14,423 nucleotides of DNA, taken from contig CAJTRT010000054.1 of NCBI GenBank assembly GCA_910579105.1, positions 1-14,423 of the forward strand. The letters run 5' to 3'. Below, in pieces: positions 6,787 through 14,400 of the stretch (position 1 is the stretch's first letter; each line of letters begins with the position of its first letter). The translations under genes were made by a program, and so were the position numbers. A model generated the notes under the pieces. That model ran no database searches. It had not been told where the DNA came from and saw only the letters and a program-made list of their open reading frames with translations. The DNA is from an uncultured Muribaculaceae bacterium (GTDB lineage Bacteria > Bacteroidota > Bacteroidia > Bacteroidales > Muribaculaceae).

Positions 6787-7587
6787 GTGACTGACCACAA
6801 ACCGACAAAGCGCCCGTACCGGCTCGGCATCGCCCTTTCAGGCGGCGGTGCCAGGGGGTTCGCGCACGCCGGAGCATTGAAGGCCATAGAGGAGGCCGGG
6901 CTGAAGCCCGACGTGATCGCCGGAGTGTCCGCCGGATCAATCGCCGGGGTGCTCTACGCCGCCGGGATGCCCCCGACCGAACTCGTGCCTCTTTTCTCCA
7001 AAACAAAATTCACAGATTTCTGCAAACTGTCGATCCGCGACGGCGGAGGCCTGTTCTCCATCAACAACCTGAAGAAATTCATGGTCAGGCACGCCGGGGT
7101 CGAAAATCTCGAGCAACTCGCGATTCCCACTTTCGTCGGCGCCACCGACCTCGACAACGGGGTGCCGGCCGAGTTCCACAGCGGAGCCCTCGGCGAGAGG
7201 GTGATGGCCTCGTGCTCGATTCCCATCGTTTTCCAGCCCGTCAGGATTGACGGCACAAACTATGTCGACGGGGGGGTGCTCCGCAACCTCCCGGCCTGGA
7301 TTATCCGCGAGCGGTGCGACGTGCTGATAGGCGTGAACTGCTCACCGCTGACGACATACCGCTACAAAAAGTCAGTGTTCGATGTCGCGATGCGCACATA
7401 CGCCCTGATGGCAAAGTCAAACCAAAGGCTTGACACCGATATGTGCGATCTCGTGATAGAGACTCCCAACATAGCCAATTACCAGGTATTCAACCTCAAA
7501 GACATTCAGAAAGTCTATCTCAGCGGCTACGCGGCCGCCCACAAGGCGCTAAAAGAGTGGCTCGCGCTAACACCCCCGCCCCTCTGA
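6787..7587 (+). CDS. Patatin-like phospholipase / acyl hydrolase (RssA-type)
   Basis: Serine acyl-ester hydrolase of the patatin family, probably cytoplasmic because no signal peptide is seen. With GTG at 6787 as start the protein has 266 residues. Motifs: oxyanion-hole GGGARG (19-24), nucleophile elbow GVSAG with Ser48, and the catalytic-dyad Asp161 in VDGGVLRNLP. All are present and correctly ordered, so it should be active; the lipid or ester substrate is unknown. The frame extends upstream to a TTG at 6739 (282 residues), but a promoter occupies that stretch and the extra residues are not part of the fold, so GTG 6787 is preferred, with a very short leader. The GH13 gene follows after 58 bases on the same strand without an obvious promoter between, so co-transcription is possible. 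Confidence 0.9.
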   Translation: MTDHKPTKRPYRLGIALSGGGARGFAHAGALKAIEEAGLKPDVIAGVSAGSIAGVLYAAGMPPTELVPLFSKTKFTDFCKLSIRDGGGLFSINNLKKFMVRHAGVENLEQLAIPTFVGATDLDNGVPAEFHSGALGERVMASCSIPIVFQPVRIDGTNYVDGGVLRNLPAWIIRERCDVLIGVNCSPLTTYRYKKSVFDVAMRTYALMAKSNQRLDTDMCDLVIETPNIANYQVFNLKDIQKVYLSGYAAAHKALKEWLALTPPPL

Positions 7588-7645
7588 CCGCCCCACCCCG
7601 CGTACACAAGGCCTCTCTCCCTCGAACCAATCATTTACACCCCAA

Positions 7646-9385
7646 ATGGCATATAAGAAGAACAACAAGCCCGCATCCGCCCTGAAGCCTGTAATATACC
7701 AGATGGTGCCGCGCCTTTTCGGCAACACATGCGACAAATGCGTGCCTGACGGCGACATCGAGACCAACGGCTGCGGAAAGATGAACGACATAACCCCGCA
7801 CGTGCTCGACGAGATAAAGAAACTGGGCATAACCCACGTCTGGTACACCGGCGTAATCGAACACGCGCATGCCACCGACTATTCCCGTTTCGGAATAATT
7901 CCCGACAATCCGTCGGTCGTGAAGGGCAAGGCCGGATCCCCGTATGCCATCTCAGACTATTACGACATCGACCCTGACATAGCGGTCAGCGTTCCCGACC
8001 GCCTGCGCGAGTTCGACGATCTGGTCAGCCGTACCCACGAGGCCGGAATGAAGGTCATCATCGACTTCGTTCCTAACCATGTGGCGCGCCGCTATCATTC
8101 CGACGCGGCCCCGTCAGGCATCGAAGACCTCGGACAGGGAGACGACACCACCAAATTTTTCTCTCCGTCAAACAACTTCTACTATATTCCCCGCCAGCAG
8201 TTCGAGCCGCGCTTCCCTATCGACGGGTATGTGGAGTTTCCCGCAAAGGCTTCCGGCAACGACTGTTTCAACGCCTTTCCGGGCCGCGACGACTGGTACG
8301 AGACCGTAAAGCTGAACTACGGCGTGGACTATGGCGACGGCAGCCGCCATTTCGATCCCGTACCGCCCACATGGTTCAAGATGCTCCACATAATGCGCTA
8401 CTGGGCGTCGAAAGGGATTGACGGCTTCCGATGCGACATGGTGTTCATGGTGCCGGTCGAATTCTGGAACTGGGCCATACCGCAGGTCAGGGAAATCAAT
8501 CCTGACCTCCTATTCATCGCCGAGATATACGACATCGGCCAGTACCGCGACTTCCTCGACCGGGGACACTTCGACTATCTCTACGACAAGGTAAACCTCT
8601 ACGACACGCTCAGGGCCGTGCAATGCTGGAACCACTCGGCAGCCCGGATCACCGACTGCTGGCAGCGCGTCGACGGCATCGGCCACCGCATGCTCAACTT
8701 CCTCGAGAACCACGACGAGCAGCGTTTCGCCTCGGAGCAGTACGCGGGCGACGCCGCCAAGGTTCTCCCCTCGCTCGTTGTAAGCTCGATGATTTCCAAC
8801 GCCCCGTTCATGATATACGCCGGGCAGGAGCTTGGCGAGAAAGCCGAGGACGCGGAGGGGTTCAGCGGCCGCGACGGGCGCACCACCATCTTTGACTATT
8901 GGAGCGTGCCCACCCTGCGCCGCTGGCTTAACGGCGGGGCGGCTGACGGCGCCTTGCTCGCTCCCCACGAGAAAAGCCTGCGCGACCTCTACGGGCACAT
9001 ACTGCGCCTGCTTAACTCCGAGAAGGCCCTGTGCGAAGGGGAGTTCTTCGACCTGATGTATGTCAACATGGACCGCCCGGCAGACTTCAACCCGCACACC
9101 TGTTACGCCTTCCTGCGCCGGCACGGCGACGAGGTTCTGCTGGTAGCCGTGAATTTCTCCGACCAGGCCCGCACCCAGAAGATAGCCATCCCCGAACTCG
9201 CCATAGGTATGTACGGCATCAAAGAGGGGACAAAGCAATGCGTGGAACTGATTTCCGGCGACAAAGCGCGCAAGACCGTGAGCGCGTCCAGGCCGTTCGA
9301 TGTCGACCTCGGGCCTTGGGGCGCGGCCGTGTGGAAATTCAAAGCCGCCGCGGCCTGCGGCGTGAAAGCCCGCGCGACAAAATGA
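7646..9385 (+). CDS. GH13 alpha-amylase-family glycoside hydrolase, cytoplasmic
   Basis: 579-residue alpha-glucan-active enzyme of family GH13 with an (alpha/beta)8 barrel. The four conserved regions are visible: DFVPNH (140-145), GFRCDMVF with catalytic nucleophile Asp264, FIAEIYD with acid/base Glu293, and FLENHDEQR with transition-state-binding Asp357. A beta-type C-terminal domain (about 480-570) has the usual HGDEVLLVAVNFSD segment. There is no signal peptide or lipobox, so it should act inside the cell on imported or stored alpha-glucans; this separates it from surface and periplasmic Sus-type amylases. Hydrolase versus transferase activity cannot be settled from sequence. It follows the patatin gene by 58 bases and precedes prs. 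The ATG at 7646 gives a natural N-terminus leading into PVIYQMVPRLF, the first barrel strand. Confidence 0.93.
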   Translation: MAYKKNNKPASALKPVIYQMVPRLFGNTCDKCVPDGDIETNGCGKMNDITPHVLDEIKKLGITHVWYTGVIEHAHATDYSRFGIIPDNPSVVKGKAGSPYAISDYYDIDPDIAVSVPDRLREFDDLVSRTHEAGMKVIIDFVPNHVARRYHSDAAPSGIEDLGQGDDTTKFFSPSNNFYYIPRQQFEPRFPIDGYVEFPAKASGNDCFNAFPGRDDWYETVKLNYGVDYGDGSRHFDPVPPTWFKMLHIMRYWASKGIDGFRCDMVFMVPVEFWNWAIPQVREINPDLLFIAEIYDIGQYRDFLDRGHFDYLYDKVNLYDTLRAVQCWNHSAARITDCWQRVDGIGHRMLNFLENHDEQRFASEQYAGDAAKVLPSLVVSSMISNAPFMIYAGQELGEKAEDAEGFSGRDGRTTIFDYWSVPTLRRWLNGGAADGALLAPHEKSLRDLYGHILRLLNSEKALCEGEFFDLMYVNMDRPADFNPHTCYAFLRRHGDEVLLVAVNFSDQARTQKIAIPELAIGMYGIKEGTKQCVELISGDKARKTVSASRPFDVDLGPWGAAVWKFKAAAACGVKARATK

Positions 9386-9436
9386 CGGGCCTCGAAAAAC
9401 TTGGCGTTTTCCAAGGCTCGTTACGAGAATAATGCC

Positions 9437-9444
9437 TAACTTTG
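9437..9444 (+). promoter_or_regulatory. -7 box for prs
   Basis: TAACTTTG, an exact TAnnTTTG match, lies 23 bases before the preferred prs ATG at 9468 and within the first codons of the longer frame from 9432. The -33 region is weak: no TTTG at 19-22 bases. Two short inverted repeats precede it, CTTGG-cgtttt-CCAAG (9400-9415) and CTCGT-t-ACGAG (9418-9428). The first could be a weak end signal for the GH13 transcript. Confidence 0.5.
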
Positions 9445-9467
9445 CACTACCATTTTCAAAACTATAT

Positions 9468-10409
9468 ATGAACGCTCTGTTACCCCCTATCAAAGTCTTT
9501 GCCGGCACCAAGTCGCGCTACATGGGCGAGGAAATCTGTCAGGAACTCGGCATCGAGCTTGGTAAGATGAACATCCAGCATTTCGCCGACGGCGAGTTCG
9601 AGGTGTCGTTTGAGGAATCAATCCGCGGCTGCGAGGTATACCTCGTGCAATCGACATTTCCCAACTGCGACAACCTTATGGAACTGTTGCTGATGATCGA
9701 CGCCGCCAAGCGCGCTTCCGCGAAATCGGTAATCGCCGTGATGCCATACTTCGGATGGGCCCGCCAGGACCGCAAGGACAAGCCCCGCGTGTCTATCGCG
9801 GCAAAGCTCGTCAGCGACCTGCTCGTAGCCGCGGGCGTCGACCGCGTGATCACCATGGACCTCCACGCCGACCAGATCCAGGGATTTTTCAACGTGCCGG
9901 TTGACCACCTCTACGGTTCCAGCGTGTTCCTCCCCTATATCGAGAACCTCCATCTCGAGAACCTTGTCATAGCCACCCCCGACGTAGGAGGCGCCAAACG
10001 TGCCAACAATTACGCCAAATACCTCAACGTACCCCTGGTACTTTGCCACAAACAGCGCGCCAAGGCCAATGTAGTAGCCTCAATGACGGTCATAGGCGAT
10101 GTCAAGGATAAAAACGTCATCCTTATCGACGATATGGTAGACACCGCCGGCACCATCACCAAGGCCGCCGACCTCATGATAGCCAACGGGGCGAAAAGCG
10201 TGCGGGCCCTCGCCTCCCACGCCATCATGAGCGACCCGGCGACAGAGCGCGTCAACAACTGCGCTCTCGAAGAAATCATCTTCACCAACTCGATCCCGCT
10301 CCACAAAGACTGTCCCAAGGCCACGATTCTCTCGGTAGCGAAGATGTTCGCCGACACCATACGCCGCGTCCACAACAACGAATCCATCTCCTCCCAGTAC
10401 CTCATCTGA
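9468..10409 (+). CDS. prs: Ribose-phosphate pyrophosphokinase (PRPP synthetase)
   Basis: Makes 5-phosphoribosyl-1-pyrophosphate from ribose 5-phosphate and ATP for nucleotide, histidine, tryptophan and NAD synthesis in the cytoplasm. From ATG 9468 the protein is 313 residues, the usual class I length. Motifs: NIQHFADGEFEVSFEESIRG (35-54), the flexible catalytic loop GWARQDRKDKPR (96-107), the metal/PRPP-binding stretch DLHADQIQGFF (131-141), and the ribose-phosphate loop DDMVDTAGT (221-229). The frame opens 12 codons earlier at ATG 9432 with MPNFALPFSKLY, but the TAACTTTG -7 box falls inside those codons, so the shorter start is preferred. A perfect inverted repeat follows the stop by 8 bases and separates prs from the convergent OmpA-like gene. 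Confidence 0.96.
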   Translation: MNALLPPIKVFAGTKSRYMGEEICQELGIELGKMNIQHFADGEFEVSFEESIRGCEVYLVQSTFPNCDNLMELLLMIDAAKRASAKSVIAVMPYFGWARQDRKDKPRVSIAAKLVSDLLVAAGVDRVITMDLHADQIQGFFNVPVDHLYGSSVFLPYIENLHLENLVIATPDVGGAKRANNYAKYLNVPLVLCHKQRAKANVVASMTVIGDVKDKNVILIDDMVDTAGTITKAADLMIANGAKSVRALASHAIMSDPATERVNNCALEEIIFTNSIPLHKDCPKATILSVAKMFADTIRRVHNNESISSQYLI

Positions 10410-10417
10410 TAACACAA

Positions 10418-10472
10418 CAAATAAAGAAGACCCGGGCGCCATTTGAAATGGCGCCCGGGTCTTCTTTATTTG
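10418..10472. terminator. Bidirectional terminator: perfect 27-bp inverted repeat
   Basis: Arms 10418-10444 and 10446-10472 are exact reverse complements with one base between them. In practice the tip opens to a small TTGAA loop. The G+C-rich core is GACCCGGGCGCCATT. Outside the core, AAATAAAGAA on one side and TTCTTTATTT on the other give a T-rich 3' tail in both directions. It lies between the convergent prs (+) and OmpA-like (-) genes, as expected for a shared terminator. Confidence 0.93.
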
Positions 10473-10523
10473 GGAATACGAGCCGGGAACGCGTCAAGCT
10501 ATGATACACGTCGTCGGCACAGA

Positions 10524-11219
10524 TTATTGAAGTGTTCCGGCCTCAGCCTGCTGGATCATGTTCTTGTCGGCAGTGATGTAGATCTCCACGCGGCGGTTCT
10601 GGGCGCGGCCGGCGGCTGTATCGTTGGACGCGACATAGTCGGCCATAGGAATACCCTGCGAGGTAAGGCGGGTGGGAGCGACACCGGCGTTGGAGAGATA
10701 GCTCATGACGGCGGCGGCACGGCCGTTGGCCACGCGGGTGTTCACTTCCATGGAACCGGTGTTGTCGGTAAAGCCATAAATCTGCACGTTTGTGTCGGGG
10801 TTCTGGCGGAGGGAAGCGGCAAACTGCGAGAGATCGGTCTTCGCGCCCTGGCTAAGGGTTGTGCCGTTTGTCGGGAACAGGATGCCGCCGGGGAACGTCA
10901 CGCGGATAGCGGTCAGACCGTTCTGGTCTTCGACCGTCTGCACCTGCGCGTCTTTGAGCTGCTTTTCAAGTTCGGCCTTCTGCTTGTCCATCTTCTTGCC
11001 GATAAGAGCGCCGGCACCAGTGCCGACAGCCGCGCCGACAGCCGCGCCGATAGCTGCACCCTTGCCGCCGCCGATGAGCGCGCCGATGCCGGCTCCGAGC
11101 GCGCCGCCGCCGCCACCGCCGATAAGGGCGCCCTTGCCGGTGTTTGTCATAGAGCTGCACCCTGTCAGAAGCATGCCGGCGCAGAGCATGCCGGCCGCAA
11201 TAGTCTTAACTGATTTCAT
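10524..11219 (-). CDS. OmpA-domain lipoprotein with glycine-zipper segment (YiaD-like)
   Basis: 231-residue predicted outer-membrane lipoprotein. The signal peptide ends in LLTGC, with lipidation at Cys21. Residues about 28-75 are a glycine-zipper region of repeated small-residue motifs (ALIGGG, GALIGGG, AAIGAAVGAAVG, GALIGKK), typically membrane-associating or oligomerising. A short charged helix (76-95) links to the OmpA C-terminal peptidoglycan-binding domain (about 102-216), with GFTDNTGS carrying the expected Asp152, NTRVANGRAAAVMSYL, and NRRVEI near the end. The likely role is anchoring the outer membrane to peptidoglycan. No acidic export signal follows the Cys (CSSMTNTG), so the periplasmic face is expected, unlike the two other lipoproteins here. 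It converges on prs across the terminator and has a long leader of about 115 bases from a good -7 box at 11343-11350. Confidence 0.93.
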   Translation of the reverse strand: MKSVKTIAAGMLCAGMLLTGCSSMTNTGKGALIGGGGGGALGAGIGALIGGGKGAAIGAAVGAAVGTGAGALIGKKMDKQKAELEKQLKDAQVQTVEDQNGLTAIRVTFPGGILFPTNGTTLSQGAKTDLSQFAASLRQNPDTNVQIYGFTDNTGSMEVNTRVANGRAAAVMSYLSNAGVAPTRLTSQGIPMADYVASNDTAAGRAQNRRVEIYITADKNMIQQAEAGTLQ

Positions 11220-11342
11220 TATAGTTCTCGTTGTTATGGGTTAATAATTAAGTATCTCTGTATGCGCCGCCTTCGCGGACGGTATCGGAAGCGACTCGCG
11301 CCCCCGCTTATTTAGTAACGCCTGGCGGGAAACGTAAGTCTG

Positions 11343-11350
11343 CAAAGTTA
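11343..11350 (-). promoter_or_regulatory. -7 box for the OmpA-like lipoprotein
   Basis: On the minus strand this reads TAACTTTG, an exact TAnnTTTG match and identical to the prs box. It implies a leader of about 115 bases. The -33 position lacks a TTTG (the sequence there is GGTTAAC), so the call rests on the -7 box. Confidence 0.5.
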
Positions 11351-11451
11351 ACACTTTTTTCTGAAATTTGTTAACCGATGCTCCCGCCTCTCGGATAAAG
11401 GCCGCTACATCTTGTCAATAAAAACAGCCGGTAGAAAATTTTGTTAAGGGG

Positions 11452-11485
11452 TTTGCGGAAATCCGGCGGGAATTTCGTAAATTCG
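11452..11485 (+). promoter_or_regulatory. Promoter for the EamA permease
   Basis: TTTG at 11452-11455, a 22-base spacer, then TAAATTCG at 11478-11485. The spacer is at the long end of the usual Bacteroidetes range. It would start transcription near 11492, about 50 bases before the ATG, so the CGCGAAT repeats would fall in the leader. Confidence 0.45.
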
Positions 11486-11498
11486 CATCGAGTTTAAA

Positions 11499-11536
11499 CG
11501 CGAATATTCATTTCGCGAATCACCATAACCGCGAAT
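11499..11536 (+). repeat. Three phased CGCGAAT repeats before the permease start
   Basis: CGCGAAT occurs at 11499-11505, 11514-11520 and 11530-11536, with 15- and 16-base periods. The second lies in the perfect palindrome TTCGCGAA (11512-11519). The first pairs with TTCGCG (11512-11517) to form a 6-bp hairpin with a 7-base loop. They end five bases before the ATG. Confidence 0.65.
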
Positions 11537-11540
11537 CTGT

Positions 11541-12503
11541 ATGTCGACTTTGTCACCATGGAAAGTAGGGACTTCTAAAAAAACCGTTCTGCTGTGCCAT
11601 CTCGGCGCGCTTCTGGCGGTAACAATGTGGGGCGGATCATTCGTAGCCACCAAAGTCCTGATCAATTGCTCGCTCGGCCCGGTTGAGATATACATCTACC
11701 GATTCATCCTCGCGTATCTGCTCATGCTCGTCATCTGCCACGACAAGCTATGGGCGCGCAATTGGCGCGACGAGATGCTTTTCGCGGTCTGCGGCTTATG
11801 CGGCAGCTCGATATACTTCATAGCGGAAAACACGGCTGTCGAATACACACGCGTCTCCGACGTTTCAATGATCACCTCGCTGTCACCCCTGCTGACGACA
11901 CTGCTCATCGGAGCGCTGTACCGAACCGAGCGTCCCGGCAAATGGGTGTATATAGGATCGTTGATCGCGCTCACCGGCGTGGGATTCATCGTGTTCAAGG
12001 ACGGCATGCCTGAGAGCGGTTCAGAAGGGACCTCCGTATACGCGTTCATCGGCAACATGCTCGCGCTCGGAGCTTCCCTGTCGTGGGCGATATACTCCCT
12101 GGTTTTGCGCAAGCTCAACGCGCTGTATACCGCCCAGTTCATCACGCGCAAGACATTCTTCTACGGCCTTGTGACAGCCGTGCCGTTCTGGCTGTTATCC
12201 AACGAGCCGGTTTCCCCAGTCGGCAACATCATCCGCCCTGAGGTGCTCCTTAACCTCGGTTTCCTGGGTATCTGCTGTTCCATGCTCAGCTACATACTCT
12301 GGGCAAAAGTTATGGGCAAGTTAGGCGCCATAACCACGAACAACTATCTTTACATACAGCCGATCGTGACCATGATAATCGCGGCGGTGCTCCCGTCGCT
12401 CAACGATCCCATAACGCTTCTGAGCTGTGCCGGATGCGTGCTGATCATCGGCGGCCTGTGGCTTGGCGACTATATGACCATGCGCGAGGGTCGGAAACTA
12501 TGA
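11541..12503 (+). CDS. EamA-family (DMT superfamily) inner-membrane permease
   Basis: 320-residue integral membrane protein with about ten hydrophobic helices in two EamA repeats (roughly 15-152 and 168-308). The first repeat begins LGALLAVTMWGGSFVATKVLI, the typical WG(G/S)xF signature of drug/metabolite exporters. The matching point in the second repeat is GNMLALGASLSWAIYSLVLRK (171-191). A polar loop (about 153-167) links the halves and the C-terminus is short and basic. The family exports or takes up small metabolites such as amino acids or nucleosides; the substrate is not predictable. Start ATG 11541 leaves a 14-residue cytoplasmic lead. It converges on the GH20 gene with only 19 bases between stop codons, where a short imperfect CGCTG/CAGCG hairpin (12508-12528) is the only candidate end signal. 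Confidence 0.92.
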   Translation: MSTLSPWKVGTSKKTVLLCHLGALLAVTMWGGSFVATKVLINCSLGPVEIYIYRFILAYLLMLVICHDKLWARNWRDEMLFAVCGLCGSSIYFIAENTAVEYTRVSDVSMITSLSPLLTTLLIGALYRTERPGKWVYIGSLIALTGVGFIVFKDGMPESGSEGTSVYAFIGNMLALGASLSWAIYSLVLRKLNALYTAQFITRKTFFYGLVTAVPFWLLSNEPVSPVGNIIRPEVLLNLGFLGICCSMLSYILWAKVMGKLGAITTNNYLYIQPIVTMIIAAVLPSLNDPITLLSCAGCVLIIGGLWLGDYMTMREGRKL

Positions 12504-12522
12504 CTCCCGCTGGGTGAACCCG

Positions 12523-14352
12523 TCAGCGAACCTCCACGAACCCGACCTGGAACCTTTGCCCTTTAAAATGGCGGCGCAGTCTCAGCTCCACCAGGTTGTC
12601 ACCTTTGGCAAGGGGAACCTCAACAGGTTCCCGCATCCAGTAAAGCTGCTCGTTAGTGTAGGGAAGCTCCTCCTCGGGCTTGGCCCATGTGTTGTAATGA
12701 TACCTGTAAGTTTCGGGTTCATCCCATTCTCCTGGCGAGACAGGCACACCGTTAATCGCCACCGTGCCGAAATTGGGCCAGTTCCCCCGCGCCGGGATGC
12801 CGTCGGAAACGCGGTTGGAGCGCGCGGGCGCGTCAAAACCGATTTTATACCTGATGACCGTATCCCTCTCTGACTTTATAACGCGGGTAACCCGGCAATC
12901 CGCCGGAATGTCGGCAGGTATGCCCCGCGACGCGCAAAGCGCGTCAAGATCAAGCACGTCGCCATACGCGGTGAATCTCACCGAATCCGAACCAGAGCTT
13001 ATCTCGACTTCCCACGGAGTAGCGTGCACAGGTTCCCAATAATCCATCTCGCCATCGTTCCTGCGCTGCTTATGCGCCGCCATACGCTCCTGGAATCGCT
13101 CAAATAAAGCCATGGCACGGCTATCCGGCCCCGGTATGACCGTCCCGAGCCATTCATCCGCAATCTTTCCTCCGTTCCAGAATCTTTCGGCAAACGTCAT
13201 AATGCCGCCAAGCATTCCGCTGTGCCGGCCTACAAGGTCCTTATCCCCCACCCTTACGTCGTTCCATAGGCACAGGATACCGCCCAGCGCGTCAGAACCG
13301 GATTCGCCCGTTCCGCAAGGAGTATGGAAATATAGTTTGGCTGGCATCAGTAGCGGATCATAGTAATTGAGGTATCCCATTCCTGAATCCACAAAGGGCA
13401 CCCCCGCGGGATATGCCATTTTTCCCGGGTCACCGTCGCGCCAGAACTGGCGTATCGTCAGGGAATCGACCGCGAGGCCTGGATCCCACGAAAGCGTCTT
13501 GCGTCCGTCGCGGCGCACAATATCCTGCGCCCATTTCATGAATCCCTCGGGATCCGCTATTTTGACCTCGTCAGAACCGATGTGTATGTACGGGCACATT
13601 TCCGCCGGAATCTCCTCGAAAAATTCAGCCAGGCACTCTTCAAGGACCTCCATCCCCTCAGGCGAATCCATGGGGAACCCGAACGCTGTCTTGAAAAAGT
13701 CGCTGTGCCCGGGCATGTCAATCTCCGGAATGACCGTTATCCCGCGCTCGCCGGCGTAAGCTATGACATCGCGGATCTGGGCATATGTGTAATACGCGCC
13801 CTGGTCCCTGCCAGGACGTTGGAACTTGCCATCATTAAGCCGCGGATGACAACGGCTCTCTATGCGCCAGGCCGGCTTGTCGGTAAGATGCCACTGGAAC
13901 ACGTTCAGCTTGTACTCTGACATTACATCGATAAAACGCTTCACGCGTTCGACCCCGACAAAGTTCCGTCCGTCGTCATACATGAATCCCCTGACTGGGA
14001 ATTCCGGATAGTCTGTGATCCGCAGCTGGGGATAAGTCCCGGCGGAATCGCGCAACTGGTCAAGCGTACGCAGCGCCCAGATCTCACCGCGCCTGTCGGC
14101 CGCGGTTATCGCTATACCCGCCGGCGTGATCGACAGAGCGTACTGCTCCGGGCGCCAGGCCGGCGGCACATCGTAAGAAACCGCCGGTTCCGGATTGGAC
14201 GGCGCCACTCGGCCTTGGCCCAGAACAGTTATCTCCTTAGGGTGCGGAATCAGGCCGTATTCAGCCGTCAATTCATCCGAATACGCTCCGACCGGAGCCG
14301 ACAGGCTTACTGCCGCGGCTACAAAGATTCCAAGGCCTTGTCTGCGACTCAT
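12523..14352 (-). CDS. Secreted GH20 beta-N-acetylhexosaminidase
   Basis: 609-residue exo-hexosaminidase that removes terminal beta-linked GlcNAc or GalNAc from host glycans, mucins or chito-oligosaccharides. An N-terminal signal (about 1-23, ending PVGAYS) sends it to the periplasm; the Arg pair in MSRRQG is only a weak Tat resemblance and no lipobox is seen. A GH20b-type alpha/beta domain (about 30-115, with YGLIPHPKE) precedes the catalytic barrel (about 118-415). Barrel motifs are VFQWHLTDKPAWRIE (151-165), PEIDMPGHS (209-217) and HIGSDEV (257-263), where Asp261-Glu262 is the substrate-assisted catalytic pair. The common form is HxGGDE; Ser replaces the second Gly. Tryptophans in LSWDPG and CLWND line the active site. 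The C-terminal 190 residues form a beta-rich accessory region ending FQVGFVEVR, perhaps a galactose-binding-like fold. It fits a mucin-foraging gut Bacteroidales. Confidence 0.95.
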   Translation of the reverse strand: MSRRQGLGIFVAAAVSLSAPVGAYSDELTAEYGLIPHPKEITVLGQGRVAPSNPEPAVSYDVPPAWRPEQYALSITPAGIAITAADRRGEIWALRTLDQLRDSAGTYPQLRITDYPEFPVRGFMYDDGRNFVGVERVKRFIDVMSEYKLNVFQWHLTDKPAWRIESRCHPRLNDGKFQRPGRDQGAYYTYAQIRDVIAYAGERGITVIPEIDMPGHSDFFKTAFGFPMDSPEGMEVLEECLAEFFEEIPAEMCPYIHIGSDEVKIADPEGFMKWAQDIVRRDGRKTLSWDPGLAVDSLTIRQFWRDGDPGKMAYPAGVPFVDSGMGYLNYYDPLLMPAKLYFHTPCGTGESGSDALGGILCLWNDVRVGDKDLVGRHSGMLGGIMTFAERFWNGGKIADEWLGTVIPGPDSRAMALFERFQERMAAHKQRRNDGEMDYWEPVHATPWEVEISSGSDSVRFTAYGDVLDLDALCASRGIPADIPADCRVTRVIKSERDTVIRYKIGFDAPARSNRVSDGIPARGNWPNFGTVAINGVPVSPGEWDEPETYRYHYNTWAKPEEELPYTNEQLYWMREPVEVPLAKGDNLVELRLRRHFKGQRFQVGFVEVR

Positions 14353-14371
14353 TTGGTTATGATGTTAATAC

Positions 14372-14400
14372 ACTAGTGTCCCATAAAAATGGGAGCTAGT
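14372..14400. repeat. Inverted repeat near the right edge, upstream of the GH20 gene
   Basis: ACTAG (14372-14376), TGT, CCCAT (14380-14384), loop AAAA, ATGGG (14389-14393), AG, CTAGT (14396-14400). Two 5-bp stems are separated by a small internal loop, and an A+T-rich run follows to the window end. It sits in the presumed leader or promoter zone of the GH20 gene. No clear TAnnTTTG promoter was found in these 71 bases. It could be a leader hairpin or the end of an insertion element lying outside the window. Confidence 0.5.

Larger units (their letters stand above)
11220..11540. other. 321-base divergent intergenic region
   Basis: It separates the OmpA-like lipoprotein (minus) from the EamA permease (plus) and contains a proposed promoter for each. 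The left part is the long leader of the lipoprotein transcript, with weak pairings CCGC/GCGG and CCCGC/GCGGG on the minus strand. The middle (about 11351-11450) is A+T-rich with two GTTAAC sites (11347-11352 and 11370-11375). The right part carries the permease promoter and three CGCGAAT repeats. No ORF of note is present. Confidence 0.6.

Noticed and set aside
10443..11213. 256-codon + strand frame opposite the OmpA-like gene
   Set aside because: It starts inside the terminator palindrome and is the complement of a gene with a clear signal peptide, glycine zipper and OmpA domain.
12508..12528. CGCTG/CAGCG inverted repeat between the permease and GH20 stop codons as a terminator
   Set aside because: The stem is short with a bulge and there is no T run in either direction; too weak to list.
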